From Anaerococcus sp. Marseille-P3625 (GTDB lineage: Bacteria > Bacillota > Clostridia > Tissierellales > Peptoniphilaceae), in contig NZ_OCTP01000008.1 in NCBI RefSeq assembly GCF_900232825.1, positions 40,702 to 104,701 of the forward strand: a stretch of 64,000 nt of DNA, written 5' to 3'. The translations under genes and the position numbers were made by a program. Under the pieces are notes generated by a model that was not told the DNA's origin, did no database searches, and saw nothing but the letters and a program-made list of their open reading frames with translations. Below, piece by piece: positions 1 to 8,783 of the stretch (positions within the stretch are counted from its first letter, which is position 1; each line of letters opens with the position of its first letter).

Positions 1-972
1 AAATTCTAAAATATAAATTTCATCGCTTTTTCAAATTCTCCCATCTGTTCTATCTTAAAATCTTCTGTTGCATCTACATATATATCCATTGTTGTACTAA
101 TATCAGAATGACCTAGAATAGACTGCATTGCTTTTGTATTTATATTTTGTTCATTAAGCCTTGTAGTAAAGGTGTGTCTGAAAATGTGATTGCTTAAATG
201 TGGAACTAATAGAATATCATTAGAGTTCGATTTATTTTTATCCATTATACTTAAATTGCAATCTCTAACAATTCTTCTTAAAGCTTTATTAAGTGTTCCA
301 TTATTGTGAACCTTTCCGAACCTATTTAAAAATACAAAGTCTTTAAATCCATCGATTGAATCACAACATTCGATTCCAAAAGTCTTTTGTAACTCTCTTT
401 CCATAAGAAAAGCATCTTTTACTTTTTGAACCATAGGAATACTTCGCTTACCTGATACTGTCTTCGGTGTATTAATAGCATATCTATTGTTTAATCCTTT
501 ACCTTTACTATAATATACCAAAGTCCTATTTACATTTATAAGACCATTATCAAAATCTAGATCGTCCCATTGCAATCCTGTAACTTCTCCAACTCTCATT
601 CCTGTCCAAAGCATAACAATGAATATTGGATACCATTTTTTATATTCATCACTATTAGATAAATATTCTTCAAATAGCACCTGTTCTTCTATTGTCATGG
701 CTTTTTTCTTCGGAGATTCGTTTCGATAAGCCACTTTCAATTCCTTCAAAGCATTGTCAGACGGATTAAACCTTATATATTCGTCATCCACTGCTAATTC
801 TAAAACCTGATGTAAGACAGTATGGACACAATCTATGGTAGAAACCATCAATCTCTGGTCTTTCTTTAATCTGTTATAAAAACTTCTTACATCAGACCTT
901 TTAATATCAGATAGTTTAATGCAACCAAAAGTCGGTTCGACAAATTGTTGATACATATAGATGTGATTTTTA
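1..972. repeat. Long direct repeat, copy 1 (int 3' region)
   Basis: Bases 1-964 match 24573-25536 without a difference that I could find, at a constant offset of 24572. One mismatch follows at 965 (G against A, a His/Tyr change), then a few more matching bases to 972. The two copies bracket the iron-rich island. Its left boundary may continue outside the window. Confidence 0.9.
6..956 (-). pseudogene. Truncated copy of the ICE tyrosine integrase (C-terminal 316 codons)
   Basis: This is an N-terminally truncated tyrosine recombinase. From its Met onward the protein is identical to residues 96-411 of the full integrase at 24578-25813. The catalytic domain is intact: Arg in TGMRVGEV, the HxxR box in HIFRHTF, and the GHSDISTTMDIY segment with the nucleophilic Tyr. 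The arm-binding N-terminus is missing and is replaced upstream by an IS30-type transposase tail (970-1074). It cannot be a normal integrase, since arm binding is needed for integration. Position 1 is also exactly where the other copy's repeat begins, so a contig edge at a repeat is possible. Confidence 0.85.
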
Positions 973-1074
973 TGCCTTGAATTTATAATCTAAGTGCAAC
1001 TCAGTTGAATGATATACTTCATAAGGCGTTTTCCAATTTAAACATTTCCTCCTCAGGACACTAAATTGATACGT
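970..1074 (-). pseudogene. IS30-family transposase C-terminal remnant
   Basis: On the minus strand an open frame reads RRKCLNWKTPYEVYHSTELH and ends at TAA (970-972). The block NWKTPYEVY is typical of the C-terminus of IS30-family transposases. Only about 35 codons remain. The remnant abuts the breakpoint of the truncated integrase, so an IS insertion or IS-mediated deletion probably created the junction. Bases 1075-1221 hold no recognisable gene, only AT-rich DNA and the leader of the next gene. Confidence 0.6.
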
Positions 1075-1236
1075 ATTATCATATATATTATACCATGTTT
1101 CCTTCTTTTTTATTTCATGTTTTAATATAAAAGACTCACTTACTACCTACTATGGAAATTCTTAAATTCTTATAATTTCCTTATTTTTTTCTCCTAAAAT
1201 TACATACGTAAAGAAATTATAAGGAGGAAATATACT

Positions 1237-1947
1237 ATGGATGATTTTATATTACAAACTAGAAATCTATCAAAGCAGTTCGGGAAACAAAAAGCGGTGG
1301 ACTGCGTTAATATCAATGTTCCAAGAGGAAAAATTTATGGATTATTGGGACCAAACGGAGCTGGAAAGTCTACTCTTCTCAAGATGATTTGCGGTATGAT
1401 TACACCTACATCTGGTGACATCATATTCAATAATAATCCTTGGAATCGTTCAAATCTCTCTGAAATTGGTGCATTGATTGAAAATGCACCACTATATCCA
1501 AACTTAACTGCCTATGAAAATTGTCGTGTACGATCAATAGCTTTAGGGATTGAAGAAGAGCAAATTCAAGAAGTTTTACAAATTGTAGGTCTTACTAATA
1601 CAGGTAAAAAACGTACTGGACAATTTTCAATGGGAATGAAGCAGAGATTAGGAATTGCTTTGGCTTTACTTAGTAATCCAAAACTTTTAATTCTAGATGA
1701 ACCAACTAATGGTCTTGATCCCATTGCAATAAAGGAATTGAGAGAACTTATTAGAGGTTTTTCACAACAAGGAACTACTGTAATTCTGTCTTCTCATATT
1801 TTATCTTAAGTCGAACATATTGCAGATCATATTGGAATCATTGCATCAGGACATTTAGGTTATCAAGGTGCATTTGATTCAAAAATGGATTTGGAGCAAC
1901 TTTTTATGAAAGTTGTTAGTAATCAGCAAGGAGGTTTCAATGAGTAA
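1237..1947 (+). pseudogene. Lantibiotic/bacitracin-type immunity ABC ATPase (LanF-like) with a nonsense codon
   Basis: This was the ATP-binding subunit of a peptide-immunity exporter of the LanF/BcrA type. Walker A is GPNGAGKS, the signature is FSMGMKQR, Walker B is LLILDEPTNGLD, and the H-loop lies in SSHILS. An in-frame TAA at 1807-1809 follows SSHILS where family members read E-V-E-H. The frame then continues with VEHIADHIGIIASGH to a second TAA at 1945-1947. It is therefore a single-nonsense pseudogene of 236 codons. A good ribosome site, AAGGAGGA, lies 8 nt before ATG 1237. Its end overlaps the next gene, as in an immunity operon. A shortened 190-aa product retaining Walker A, signature and Walker B could still be made. 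Confidence 0.8.
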
Positions 1948-2497
1948 TTCAACTATATTAATGGCCGAGTTCTTGAAAACAAAAAGAACTGCAACAAGAA
2001 GAATTGCTATTGCTAGTCCTCTTTGCTTAGCACTAATGGCTATTGTTCAACAAGGTTATTTTTCCTTGAATTTATTCAACTGGTACTATGTAGTTTTTTT
2101 ACCTGCCACATTCGCATTAATCAGTGCAACAGCTGTTAAAATAGATAACGGAAAGCACGGACTTCGTGCAATCCGTTGTCTACCAGTTTCTCAAGGAAAA
2201 ATATGGAGCTCTAAACTTTTGGTTGTATTAGGATATGCTCTTCTTTCCTGTTTTCTATTAAGTGTTGCTGTGGTTTGTATACCATTTATTTTTAGTTTGT
2301 TTGGAATTAATCAAATTAAGCAATTAAGTATTGCTTCAATATTTTTAGGGATTATAGTCGTGTTTGTTACAGCCATGTGGCAAATCCCTTTTAGTTTTAT
2401 AATTTCAAAAAAATTAGGGGTGATCTTTTCGGTATTGGTCAATTTAGCTATTTCTTTTTCAGGTGTATTTTTGGCACTAAAACTATATTGCTTGTAA
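1940..2497 (+). CDS. Lantibiotic-immunity ABC permease (LanE/MutE-like), probably C-terminally truncated
   Basis: A 185-aa membrane protein starting at ATG 1940 behind an SD AAGGAGG. The start lies inside the last codons of the upstream ATPase frame, so the two were translationally coupled. It begins with a charged segment (AEFLKTKRTATRR) typical of EpiE/MutE-type permeases. About five hydrophobic helices follow, with a conserved-looking block DNGKHGLRAIRCLPVSQGKIW between helices two and three. Family members are usually about 240-250 aa, so the last helix is probably missing. With its ATPase interrupted the exporter is unlikely to work. No lanG or precursor gene is nearby. Confidence 0.65.
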   Translation: MSNSTILMAEFLKTKRTATRRIAIASPLCLALMAIVQQGYFSLNLFNWYYVVFLPATFALISATAVKIDNGKHGLRAIRCLPVSQGKIWSSKLLVVLGYALLSCFLLSVAVVCIPFIFSLFGINQIKQLSIASIFLGIIVVFVTAMWQIPFSFIISKKLGVIFSVLVNLAISFSGVFLALKLYCL

Positions 2498-2631
2498 GTA
2501 GGGATAAGAAAATGGTAAAATTTCGCAAAACCCCTAGGAGTCTTGTTTGCTATGTTTATTTTTAATAGTTTTTACTTATTTTAGTTTTGATATTCTATTA
2601 GCGTCTAAGTATTTATTTTTAAATGAAAAGA

Positions 2632-2653
2632 GAGACTCGAGTTAACAAGTCTC
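2632..2653 (-). terminator. Terminator of the P19/FTR1 iron operon
   Basis: Inverted repeat GAGACT (2632-2637) / AGTCTC (2648-2653), followed on the minus strand by TCTTTTCATTT. It lies 26 bp past the stop of the last operon gene. Bases 2498-2631 hold no other feature. Confidence 0.6.
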
Positions 2654-2678
2654 CCCAAAATTTGACAAAGAGCCTATT

Positions 2679-3881
2679 TTAATCATTATCTCTTTGCATC
2701 AATAATAATTCTACTTTATTTATTTTATTAATAGCAATAATTGAAGATATTGGTCCTAACAAGGTTCCCAAAATTATTACTATTATTAACATTAAAATCA
2801 TAAGGAATATATTCGGTCTTAAAAAAGGCATATTCAAAAGTGATGAAAATACATTATTGAAAGTTATACTTAAAACAAAGGAAAGCACAGAACCTATGAC
2901 TGCACCTGTACCATTAATTAGCATAGATTCAATAAGAACAACTTCACTGAGTTTTTTCTTTGTTGCTCCTAATATCCTTATGGTTGCAAATTCTCTTTTC
3001 CTTTCCTTAACTGATAAGGTATTTACAAGACTTAAAATAAAGAAAGCTAGTATCCAAATCAAAGCTATCAATATATACACATATACAAGCATGTTTTTTG
3101 CTGAATCTGAAACTTGTGTCATTATTTTTCTTGGCAATAAAGGATACACTTTTTCTTTTTTAAATTCTTCTTTAATAAGTTTTTGAATTGTTTTTGGATC
3201 TTTGTTTTTTTCAACTTTTACTAAAATAGAAGATATATCATCTTTTTTTGCCACCGGATGATTAATTATCTTTTCATATTCCTTGGCTAATCTATGAGTT
3301 TCTTCTATTGTCATAAAAACTGAATTATCAAAACCCATGCCAGTTTTTGCAAGCCTACCTCTTATATCAAATTCTTGATTAAAAAATTTAACCTTATGAT
3401 TAATATCCCCCACAATATTAGCACCTACAACAACTTGTCCAGCTTTAATTGGAGTTTTAATCTGTTTTTCAAGCCAAGGTTTAACGCTAAAGTCATCAGA
3501 AAAGTCAATTCCTATAACTTGAATGGGAAAAGAACAGCATCCAGCAGAAAGTGTAGCTAGATAAACTTGGCCACAAGCTTTTTCTATGCCCGGTATTTTT
3601 TTTACCCTACTTAATATGTCCTTGTCAAAAAAAAATGTATTAGGTTCTCCCCTTAATATTGCACCTGTAATTTTGGAATCATAACCTTCTGGAACTACTA
3701 TAATGTCTGCTCCCATCCTATCTGATAAAGAATTCATGCCATTTTTAAGAGAAAAAATTATAAATGATGACATGAATAAAATAAAAGTTAAAATTCCTAC
3801 AAGAAAAATCAAGGTAATTGATCTTGTCTTCTTATTTTCTATATTTTTTTTTGCTAAATTAATTGTGTATAAATCTTTCAT
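2679..3881 (-). CDS. FtsX/MacB-type ABC permease, last gene of the iron operon
   Basis: A 400-aa permease with the MacB/FtsX plan: one N-terminal helix (about residues 20-45), an extracytoplasmic domain of about 210 residues, and three C-terminal helices with a KERKREFATIRILGATKKKL coupling segment between the first two. The external domain has a CC pair (SAGCCSF) that could bind metal or form a disulfide. Its ATG shares one base with the stop of the FMN-binding gene (TAATG), so translation is coupled. It probably uses the ATPase at 4303-5022 or at 10807-11511. It is the third FtsX-type permease of the operon, where the Campylobacter P19 locus has two. Confidence 0.8.
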   Translation of the reverse strand: MKDLYTINLAKKNIENKKTRSITLIFLVGILTFILFMSSFIIFSLKNGMNSLSDRMGADIIVVPEGYDSKITGAILRGEPNTFFFDKDILSRVKKIPGIEKACGQVYLATLSAGCCSFPIQVIGIDFSDDFSVKPWLEKQIKTPIKAGQVVVGANIVGDINHKVKFFNQEFDIRGRLAKTGMGFDNSVFMTIEETHRLAKEYEKIINHPVAKKDDISSILVKVEKNKDPKTIQKLIKEEFKKEKVYPLLPRKIMTQVSDSAKNMLVYVYILIALIWILAFFILSLVNTLSVKERKREFATIRILGATKKKLSEVVLIESMLINGTGAVIGSVLSFVLSITFNNVFSSLLNMPFLRPNIFLMILMLIIVIILGTLLGPISSIIAINKINKVELLLMQRDND

Positions 3882-4306
3882 TATTTTGCACTATCAAGAG
3901 CATTATTGCAAGCTTCGATAAATTGCTTGTAGGTTTCTGTTGCCCCCGAAATAACATCCACTCCTTCAGGATTTCCTTTTTCCACTAATTTATCTGGGTA
4001 TGACTTTGCAAGATTTATGGCTTGTTGGGCTATCTTATATAGTCCTTCATTTTGGCTTTGACCATAAGATTCATCCTTTTCTTTTCCATCTCCATCAATG
4101 TTTTGCATTGTGCAAGATTCAATCTTATTGTCTTTAACACTTATATCCACTTTTACAAGTCCGCCTCTTTCATCTTTGGCAGATTCTCCATGATATGTGC
4201 CGTCCTTATAGCTTACACTTGGAGCTTCTTCTTTTTTATCTCCTCCACAAGCAACTAGGACAAGTCCCAAAGAAAAAATTATTAATAAATTTAAAATTTT
4301 TCTCAT
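3881..4306 (-). CDS. FMN-binding-domain lipoprotein
   Basis: A 141-aa lipoprotein. The signal peptide ends in lipobox LVAC with lipidation expected at Cys20. A short acidic linker is followed by an FMN_bind domain whose end contains DVISGATETY, the SGAT-type motif whose Thr is flavinylated by ApbE in Nqr/Rnf relatives. It should sit on the outer face of the membrane and could pass electrons for ferric reduction, a role filled by other redox proteins at the end of the Campylobacter P19 locus. That role is inference. It overlaps the upstream ATPase gene by 4 bp. No apbE gene is in the window. Confidence 0.8.
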   Translation of the reverse strand: MRKILNLLIIFSLGLVLVACGGDKKEEAPSVSYKDGTYHGESAKDERGGLVKVDISVKDNKIESCTMQNIDGDGKEKDESYGQSQNEGLYKIAQQAINLAKSYPDKLVEKGNPEGVDVISGATETYKQFIEACNNALDSAK

Positions 4307-5022
4307 ATAAACTCCTTAAGTTTATCATCTTTTTTTACAGAATCAAGAACTGGTCTTTTTCTTTTCATTTTTTCTTCTTTTGAAATTTTACCATGTTCAA
4401 GAGTTATCATTCTTTCAGATTCTTCACCGACTTCAGGGTCGTGAGTTACAACAATAATTGTTGATCCTGCATTATGAAGTTTTTCAAATATGTCAAGAAC
4501 TATATATTCATTCTTTTCATCCAAATTTCCTGTGGGTTCATCGGCTAAAAGTATTGTAGGATGATTAATAAGAGCTCTAGCAATGCATACTCTTTGTTGT
4601 TCCCCACCTGATAATTGGTTGGGTAAGTGCTTGGCTCTATCAGCAAGACCTACTGCAGCCAAAGCTTCCATTGCTTCTTGTGCATCTGGCATAGAATGAT
4701 AATATTGTGACATCATTACATTTTCCAAAGCACTTAAATAATTAACTAAATGAAATTGTTGGAAAATAAGTCCTATCTTATCCCTTCTAATAACTGTTAG
4801 TTCCTTAGGTGATTTTTTTGCTATATCTTCACCATCCAAAATAACTTCGCCAAGTGAAGGTTTATCCATGGCACCAATAATATTCATCATTGTTGTTTTA
4901 CCAGAACCTGATGGACCCATTATAGAAATCCATTCGCCTTTTTCTACAGTTAAATTGATTTTGTCAAGGGCTTTAAGTTCACCATAAATTTTTGAAACGT
5001 CTACGAGTTTTAATATATCCAT
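4303..5022 (-). CDS. MacB/LolD-type ABC ATPase of the iron operon
   Basis: A 239-aa ATPase with Walker A GPSGSGKTT, Q-loop QQFHLVNYLS, signature LSGGEQQR, Walker B ILLADEPTGNLD and H-loop VVTHD. The LADEPTGNLD form is that of the MacB/LolD/FtsE group that powers FtsX-type permeases. It lies directly downstream of two such permeases (11-bp gap), as in the Campylobacter Cj1661-Cj1663 set. A basic C-terminal tail of about 30 residues (MKRKRP) extends beyond the usual end. Confidence 0.85.
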   Translation of the reverse strand: MDILKLVDVSKIYGELKALDKINLTVEKGEWISIMGPSGSGKTTMMNIIGAMDKPSLGEVILDGEDIAKKSPKELTVIRRDKIGLIFQQFHLVNYLSALENVMMSQYYHSMPDAQEAMEALAAVGLADRAKHLPNQLSGGEQQRVCIARALINHPTILLADEPTGNLDEKNEYIVLDIFEKLHNAGSTIIVVTHDPEVGEESERMITLEHGKISKEEKMKRKRPVLDSVKKDDKLKEFI

Positions 5023-5033
5023 AAAATTCCTTT

Positions 5034-6182
5034 CTATTCTCCACGAAGCACTAAAGCTGGATCAATATCAACAGTTTTAGATACTGGTATTAAAGATGCA
5101 ACTATAGTTATTACTATACAGACAATAATTGTAATAGGTACTAAAAGAGGCAAGAAACTTACCTTTCTAGCAAATACCGAAATACTTACTCTATTGGCAA
5201 ATACATATCCTAATGCAACACCTAAAAGTCCACCAAAAACCCCTAAAAATACTCCTTCACCTAAAAAGTCAACGATTACTGACGAATTTGTTGCGCCCAA
5301 AGCTTTCTTAAGACCTATTTCTTTACGCCTTTCAGTTACAACTGCCATCATTGTTGTGGATACACATATCATCATTATGAATAATACTATTATCGTTACA
5401 ATGAAGACAAGAGCTTGTAATTTATTCAAAACTATATCTTGTGAGGCGGTAACTCTTTTTACCATTTGTGGAGTTAGAGATCCATCCTTTTGTGAAATAT
5501 TTGATACTATTTTTGAAAGTTCATTTTGTTCAGCTTCTACTGAATATTCTACGACATCAAAATTTTTGTCTTTAACAAGCTGTGAAATATCATCAATACC
5601 CATAAAAATAAGTTCTTCTTCTTTACCACCTGTTGTTACAACTCCTGAAACAACAAAATTAGTATCTATAGAACCTTCTCCATTAACTTTGGGAGTATTT
5701 ATAATAATTTTATCTCCCTTTTTTAATTCCAAAGCCTTTGAAACTTCATTACCTATTAAAACTTCTCGAGGTTTTTCAGGCCATGAACCATCAATAAGCC
5801 AGTATGGAGAATTTTCTTTCGCTCCCTTTAAATCTGTACCTGCAAGCATATAAGGTTGTTCATTAATTTTTGCATTTGTATAAATATAGGGTGCCTGACC
5901 GACAAGCTTTCCTGATGGAATTAACGATTTAATTTCATCTAACTGTTCATTGGTAATTTTTTTATCAGGGTTAGTGGGAATTACCAACATATTTGCACCA
6001 TAAGACCTAAACTCCTTACCCATTTGTCTAGGAATATCATAGTAAATAGTAACAAGTCCTGAAATAATTATTGCTCCCATAGCTATAGCAAGTAGTGCTG
6101 TTAACATTCTTGCACGTCTCCTTGCCAAGGAAGTCATTATCATTTTTAAGTAAAATTTATTTTTACTTTGTTTATCTGCCAT
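5034..6182 (-). CDS. FtsX-type ABC permease (P19 system)
   Basis: A 382-aa permease. An N-terminal helix (about residues 20-45) is followed by a MacB-like external domain of about 210 residues and three C-terminal helices with the coupling sequence ERRKEIGLKKALGAT. It corresponds to one of the two permeases (Cj1661/Cj1662) beside P19 in Campylobacter jejuni. It overlaps the upstream permease by 11 bp and should pair with it as a heterodimer over the ATPase at 4303-5022. No defect is seen. Confidence 0.82.
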   Translation of the reverse strand: MADKQSKNKFYLKMIMTSLARRRARMLTALLAIAMGAIIISGLVTIYYDIPRQMGKEFRSYGANMLVIPTNPDKKITNEQLDEIKSLIPSGKLVGQAPYIYTNAKINEQPYMLAGTDLKGAKENSPYWLIDGSWPEKPREVLIGNEVSKALELKKGDKIIINTPKVNGEGSIDTNFVVSGVVTTGGKEEELIFMGIDDISQLVKDKNFDVVEYSVEAEQNELSKIVSNISQKDGSLTPQMVKRVTASQDIVLNKLQALVFIVTIIVLFIMMICVSTTMMAVVTERRKEIGLKKALGATNSSVIVDFLGEGVFLGVFGGLLGVALGYVFANRVSISVFARKVSFLPLLVPITIIVCIVITIVASLIPVSKTVDIDPALVLRGE

Positions 6183-7455
6183 GTAGTACCTCCGTTGGAT
6201 TTAAATTCAAAAGGTATCTTATAGCTGGTATTGAACCCAATATTGTAACAAGAATAATAAGTATTGCTACAATAGGAACTACCATAGCTGTTGGAGCTAT
6301 TGCTGAACCAAAAACTGTTAGACCAATAATCTGAGTAAGTAGCAGACCAACACCGTAACCTATAACTGTTCCAAATATCGCTGTCAAAATTATTTCCACA
6401 AGAATTATGCAAATTATCCTTCCATTTGACGCCCCTATAGCTTTTTGAAGTCCAATTTCATTAGATCTTTCCATTACAGATGCTGTAATAAGATTAGAAA
6501 TACCAAAGCCTGAACCAATCAAAGTTAATACTGTAATTAAAACCATAAGAAGAGTAGTCTTATTTAAAATATCTCCTTCACTTTCTGCAACTTGGCGAAT
6601 TGGCTTTGCTACAGAATCAGTCATTACTTCTGTTATTTGATAACAAATAGCAGAAACATAAGCTGTACAATACCATACTTCCCATTCCTTAATAGTTAAA
6701 GATAGTGGGTTTTTGGCAGCCTTTCTTGCTAAGTCATTGTCTGGTGTAGTAAGAGCTGATACTTCAACTTTATTTACAACTCCAGTAACTCCAGCAAATT
6801 CTTGTGCTGTTTTTAAAGTAGAATATATAAATGCATCTTCATCAGAACCTGATGAGAAAATACCCTTAACTTTTAATTTTTTGTCTAAATTATTACTTTT
6901 TAGTTGGATTTCATCACCAACTTTAAATCCATTTCTGTCTGCAAAAATCTTTCCAAGCATAACTGAATCGCTATCATTTTCTGATAACCACTCGCCTTGA
7001 ACTTCCCACCAGTTTTTAAGTCTAATCATACCAGTATCAACTGATTCTCCAGTAGGCAAATCCATATGATTATTAAACCATGTTCCTACCATCTTAGTAT
7101 GTTTAGAATCATTATTACAAGAAACCCAAGTGTTAAGATATGGCGTATAGTCTACAATATTGTAAGCCCAAAAAATAGTTTTAATGTTAGGAAGTTCTGA
7201 TTCCTTTAAATATTTTTGAACCTGCCCCTCTTTTTCTTGCATGCCATACAAATCATCAAGAAGGGAAGCTTCCTTTGGCAATACATTAATATTTGCTCCA
7301 TAGGTCTTTAATTCTTGATTAACTTTATCTCCAACACCGAGCATGGTATTTAACATTGAAGTGGCAAGAGAAGCTCCAAGGGCAACTGTAAATGCAATAA
7401 GAGCCATCTTTCCCTTTTGTCTAAAAAGCGCTCCTTTAACTATTCTCCAAAACAT
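6172..7455 (-). CDS. FtsX-type ABC permease (P19 system), larger subunit
   Basis: A 427-aa permease of the same fold as its neighbour, with N-terminal helix, periplasm-type domain of about 250 residues, and three C-terminal helices with MERSNEIGLQKAIGAS. The external domain has a Trp/Cys-rich stretch (YCTAYVSAICYQI) just before the second helix. It overlaps the next gene by 11 bp and follows the DUF2318 gene by 8 bp. The position matches the first permease of the Campylobacter P19 locus. Confidence 0.82.
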   Translation of the reverse strand: MFWRIVKGALFRQKGKMALIAFTVALGASLATSMLNTMLGVGDKVNQELKTYGANINVLPKEASLLDDLYGMQEKEGQVQKYLKESELPNIKTIFWAYNIVDYTPYLNTWVSCNNDSKHTKMVGTWFNNHMDLPTGESVDTGMIRLKNWWEVQGEWLSENDSDSVMLGKIFADRNGFKVGDEIQLKSNNLDKKLKVKGIFSSGSDEDAFIYSTLKTAQEFAGVTGVVNKVEVSALTTPDNDLARKAAKNPLSLTIKEWEVWYCTAYVSAICYQITEVMTDSVAKPIRQVAESEGDILNKTTLLMVLITVLTLIGSGFGISNLITASVMERSNEIGLQKAIGASNGRIICIILVEIILTAIFGTVIGYGVGLLLTQIIGLTVFGSAIAPTAMVVPIVAILIILVTILGSIPAIRYLLNLNPTEVLHGR

Positions 7456-7463
7456 AAGCCCTC

Positions 7464-8747
7464 CTACTTAAATACATAAGACAATGCGTCAAGATCTTTT
7501 GGATCAATCTTTATCTTTTTATCATGGACAATGTATGGGAAAGGTATCGGGTTACATCCACCCTTAAAACCTATTGTACCCCTATTCATTACAACGTCGC
7601 ACAACTTACAAATAACATCATCGCCTCTTTCAAAATATCCAGATGGACCACATATCTCGCAGGCATCAAGTACAACTCCATAGGAACCTTCTGATTTTTT
7701 AATGCAGAAAAATCTCAATTCTACACCATCCTTTGCCTTATACAAATATCTGTGCAAATGCATATCCTCTAAGCTACTTAAAGGAATAACAATCATTCCA
7801 TTTTCAGTCTGATAATCTTCAGGTGGTGAAAGGGCCTGTTCCTTATTAGCATATGCCTTTCCAACAGTTAATGAAAAAGTATTAATAAATAGAACGACAA
7901 GGAAAAAAATTGCCCAATGTCTTTTATTCTTCATTCTATACTTTATTTTTCTTAATTGAGCCCTATTGCTATAATCTTCATTAACTTTAATATTTTGCTT
8001 ATATAACATTACCGGAATAACCATCATAATTAACATTGTTGCAAATAAAAACATATTTTCGTGATTAGCTATAAATGCAATAACTCTAAAAAAGTTAACA
8101 TTTCTAGGAATAATCCCTTTAGAATAAAACCTTTGAATTATGATATTAAATTGGCTGATACCCGAGCATATCAAGCTAAGAAAAACTACAATCTTTAAGT
8201 TTTTACCTTCAAGTTTAACTGAGGACTTGTATATGGCAAGCCCTGATAAAATCATCATTATTATTCCAAAAACAAATCCTAAAATCCTAAAAAGTACAAT
8301 TGTTGAAACTGCACTTTCGCCATAATATACAAATTTGTTTGATTGGTTAAATACATATGGTAAATAATAAAAACAAATTCCTACAAGATAAACAACAACC
8401 GATGCTGAAATGAAATTATCATAAATTTTAGCATTTATCTTATCTTCAAATACCATAAAAATTAATATTAAAAGTACCGAGATAACTATGGGTACCATAG
8501 ACAAGAAATTCAATTCTGTCCTATTAATAAAATTAGGTATATTTCTTATAATTATTGAAACAATTGCTGCAATTATCCCTAAAACTAAAGAAATTATAAT
8601 AACATACTTTTTATATTTACTTTCTTTAGTTGTATAATAGGCAAGCATTAAAGAGATCATTAGAGAAAAGGCTATTCCCGCCTCCATAACTTTAATAAAA
8701 ATTTTTAAAATAATTTCACCCCCAATAAATGTATATAAGGGGAACAT
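7464..8747 (-). CDS. DUF2318-type Cys-rich membrane protein of the P19/FTR1 system
   Basis: Up to 427 aa. About eight N-terminal helices end near residue 310, then an external domain carries two CxxC pairs (CEIC and CKLC) and a GGCNPIP block. This matches DUF2318 proteins, equivalent to Cj1660, that accompany P19 and FTR1. They are thought to hold an iron-sulfur or metal centre and to aid ferrous/ferric handling. The ATG at 8747 lies in the loop of a perfect hairpin (8734-8761). A strong SD, GGGGGTG, lies about 30 nt further in, so the real start is probably downstream, at a non-ATG codon or near MEAGIAF. The C-terminal domain is unaffected. Confidence 0.8.
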   Translation of the reverse strand: MFPLYTFIGGEIILKIFIKVMEAGIAFSLMISLMLAYYTTKESKYKKYVIIISLVLGIIAAIVSIIIRNIPNFINRTELNFLSMVPIVISVLLILIFMVFEDKINAKIYDNFISASVVVYLVGICFYYLPYVFNQSNKFVYYGESAVSTIVLFRILGFVFGIIMMILSGLAIYKSSVKLEGKNLKIVVFLSLICSGISQFNIIIQRFYSKGIIPRNVNFFRVIAFIANHENMFLFATMLIMMVIPVMLYKQNIKVNEDYSNRAQLRKIKYRMKNKRHWAIFFLVVLFINTFSLTVGKAYANKEQALSPPEDYQTENGMIVIPLSSLEDMHLHRYLYKAKDGVELRFFCIKKSEGSYGVVLDACEICGPSGYFERGDDVICKLCDVVMNRGTIGFKGGCNPIPFPYIVHDKKIKIDPKDLDALSYVFK

Positions 8748-8761
8748 GAATTCCCCTTATA
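8734..8761 (-). other. Perfect intercistronic hairpin between P19 and DUF2318 genes
   Basis: Arms TATAAGGGGAA (8734-8744) and TTCCCCTTATA (8751-8761) are perfect 11-bp complements around a 6-nt loop. On the transcript it is not followed by a U-tract, so it looks like an RNA-stabilising or processing hairpin rather than a terminator. It would protect the ftr1-p19 part of the message from 3' decay. It contains the annotated ATG of the next gene in its loop. Confidence 0.6.
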
Positions 8762-8783
8762 AATATTATAAATTTTTAAAACT

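Noticed and set aside
5194..5853. 219-aa plus-strand ORF
   Set aside because: It is the antisense shadow of the FtsX permease 5034-6182, with Ser/Thr/Ile-rich composition typical of reverse frames.
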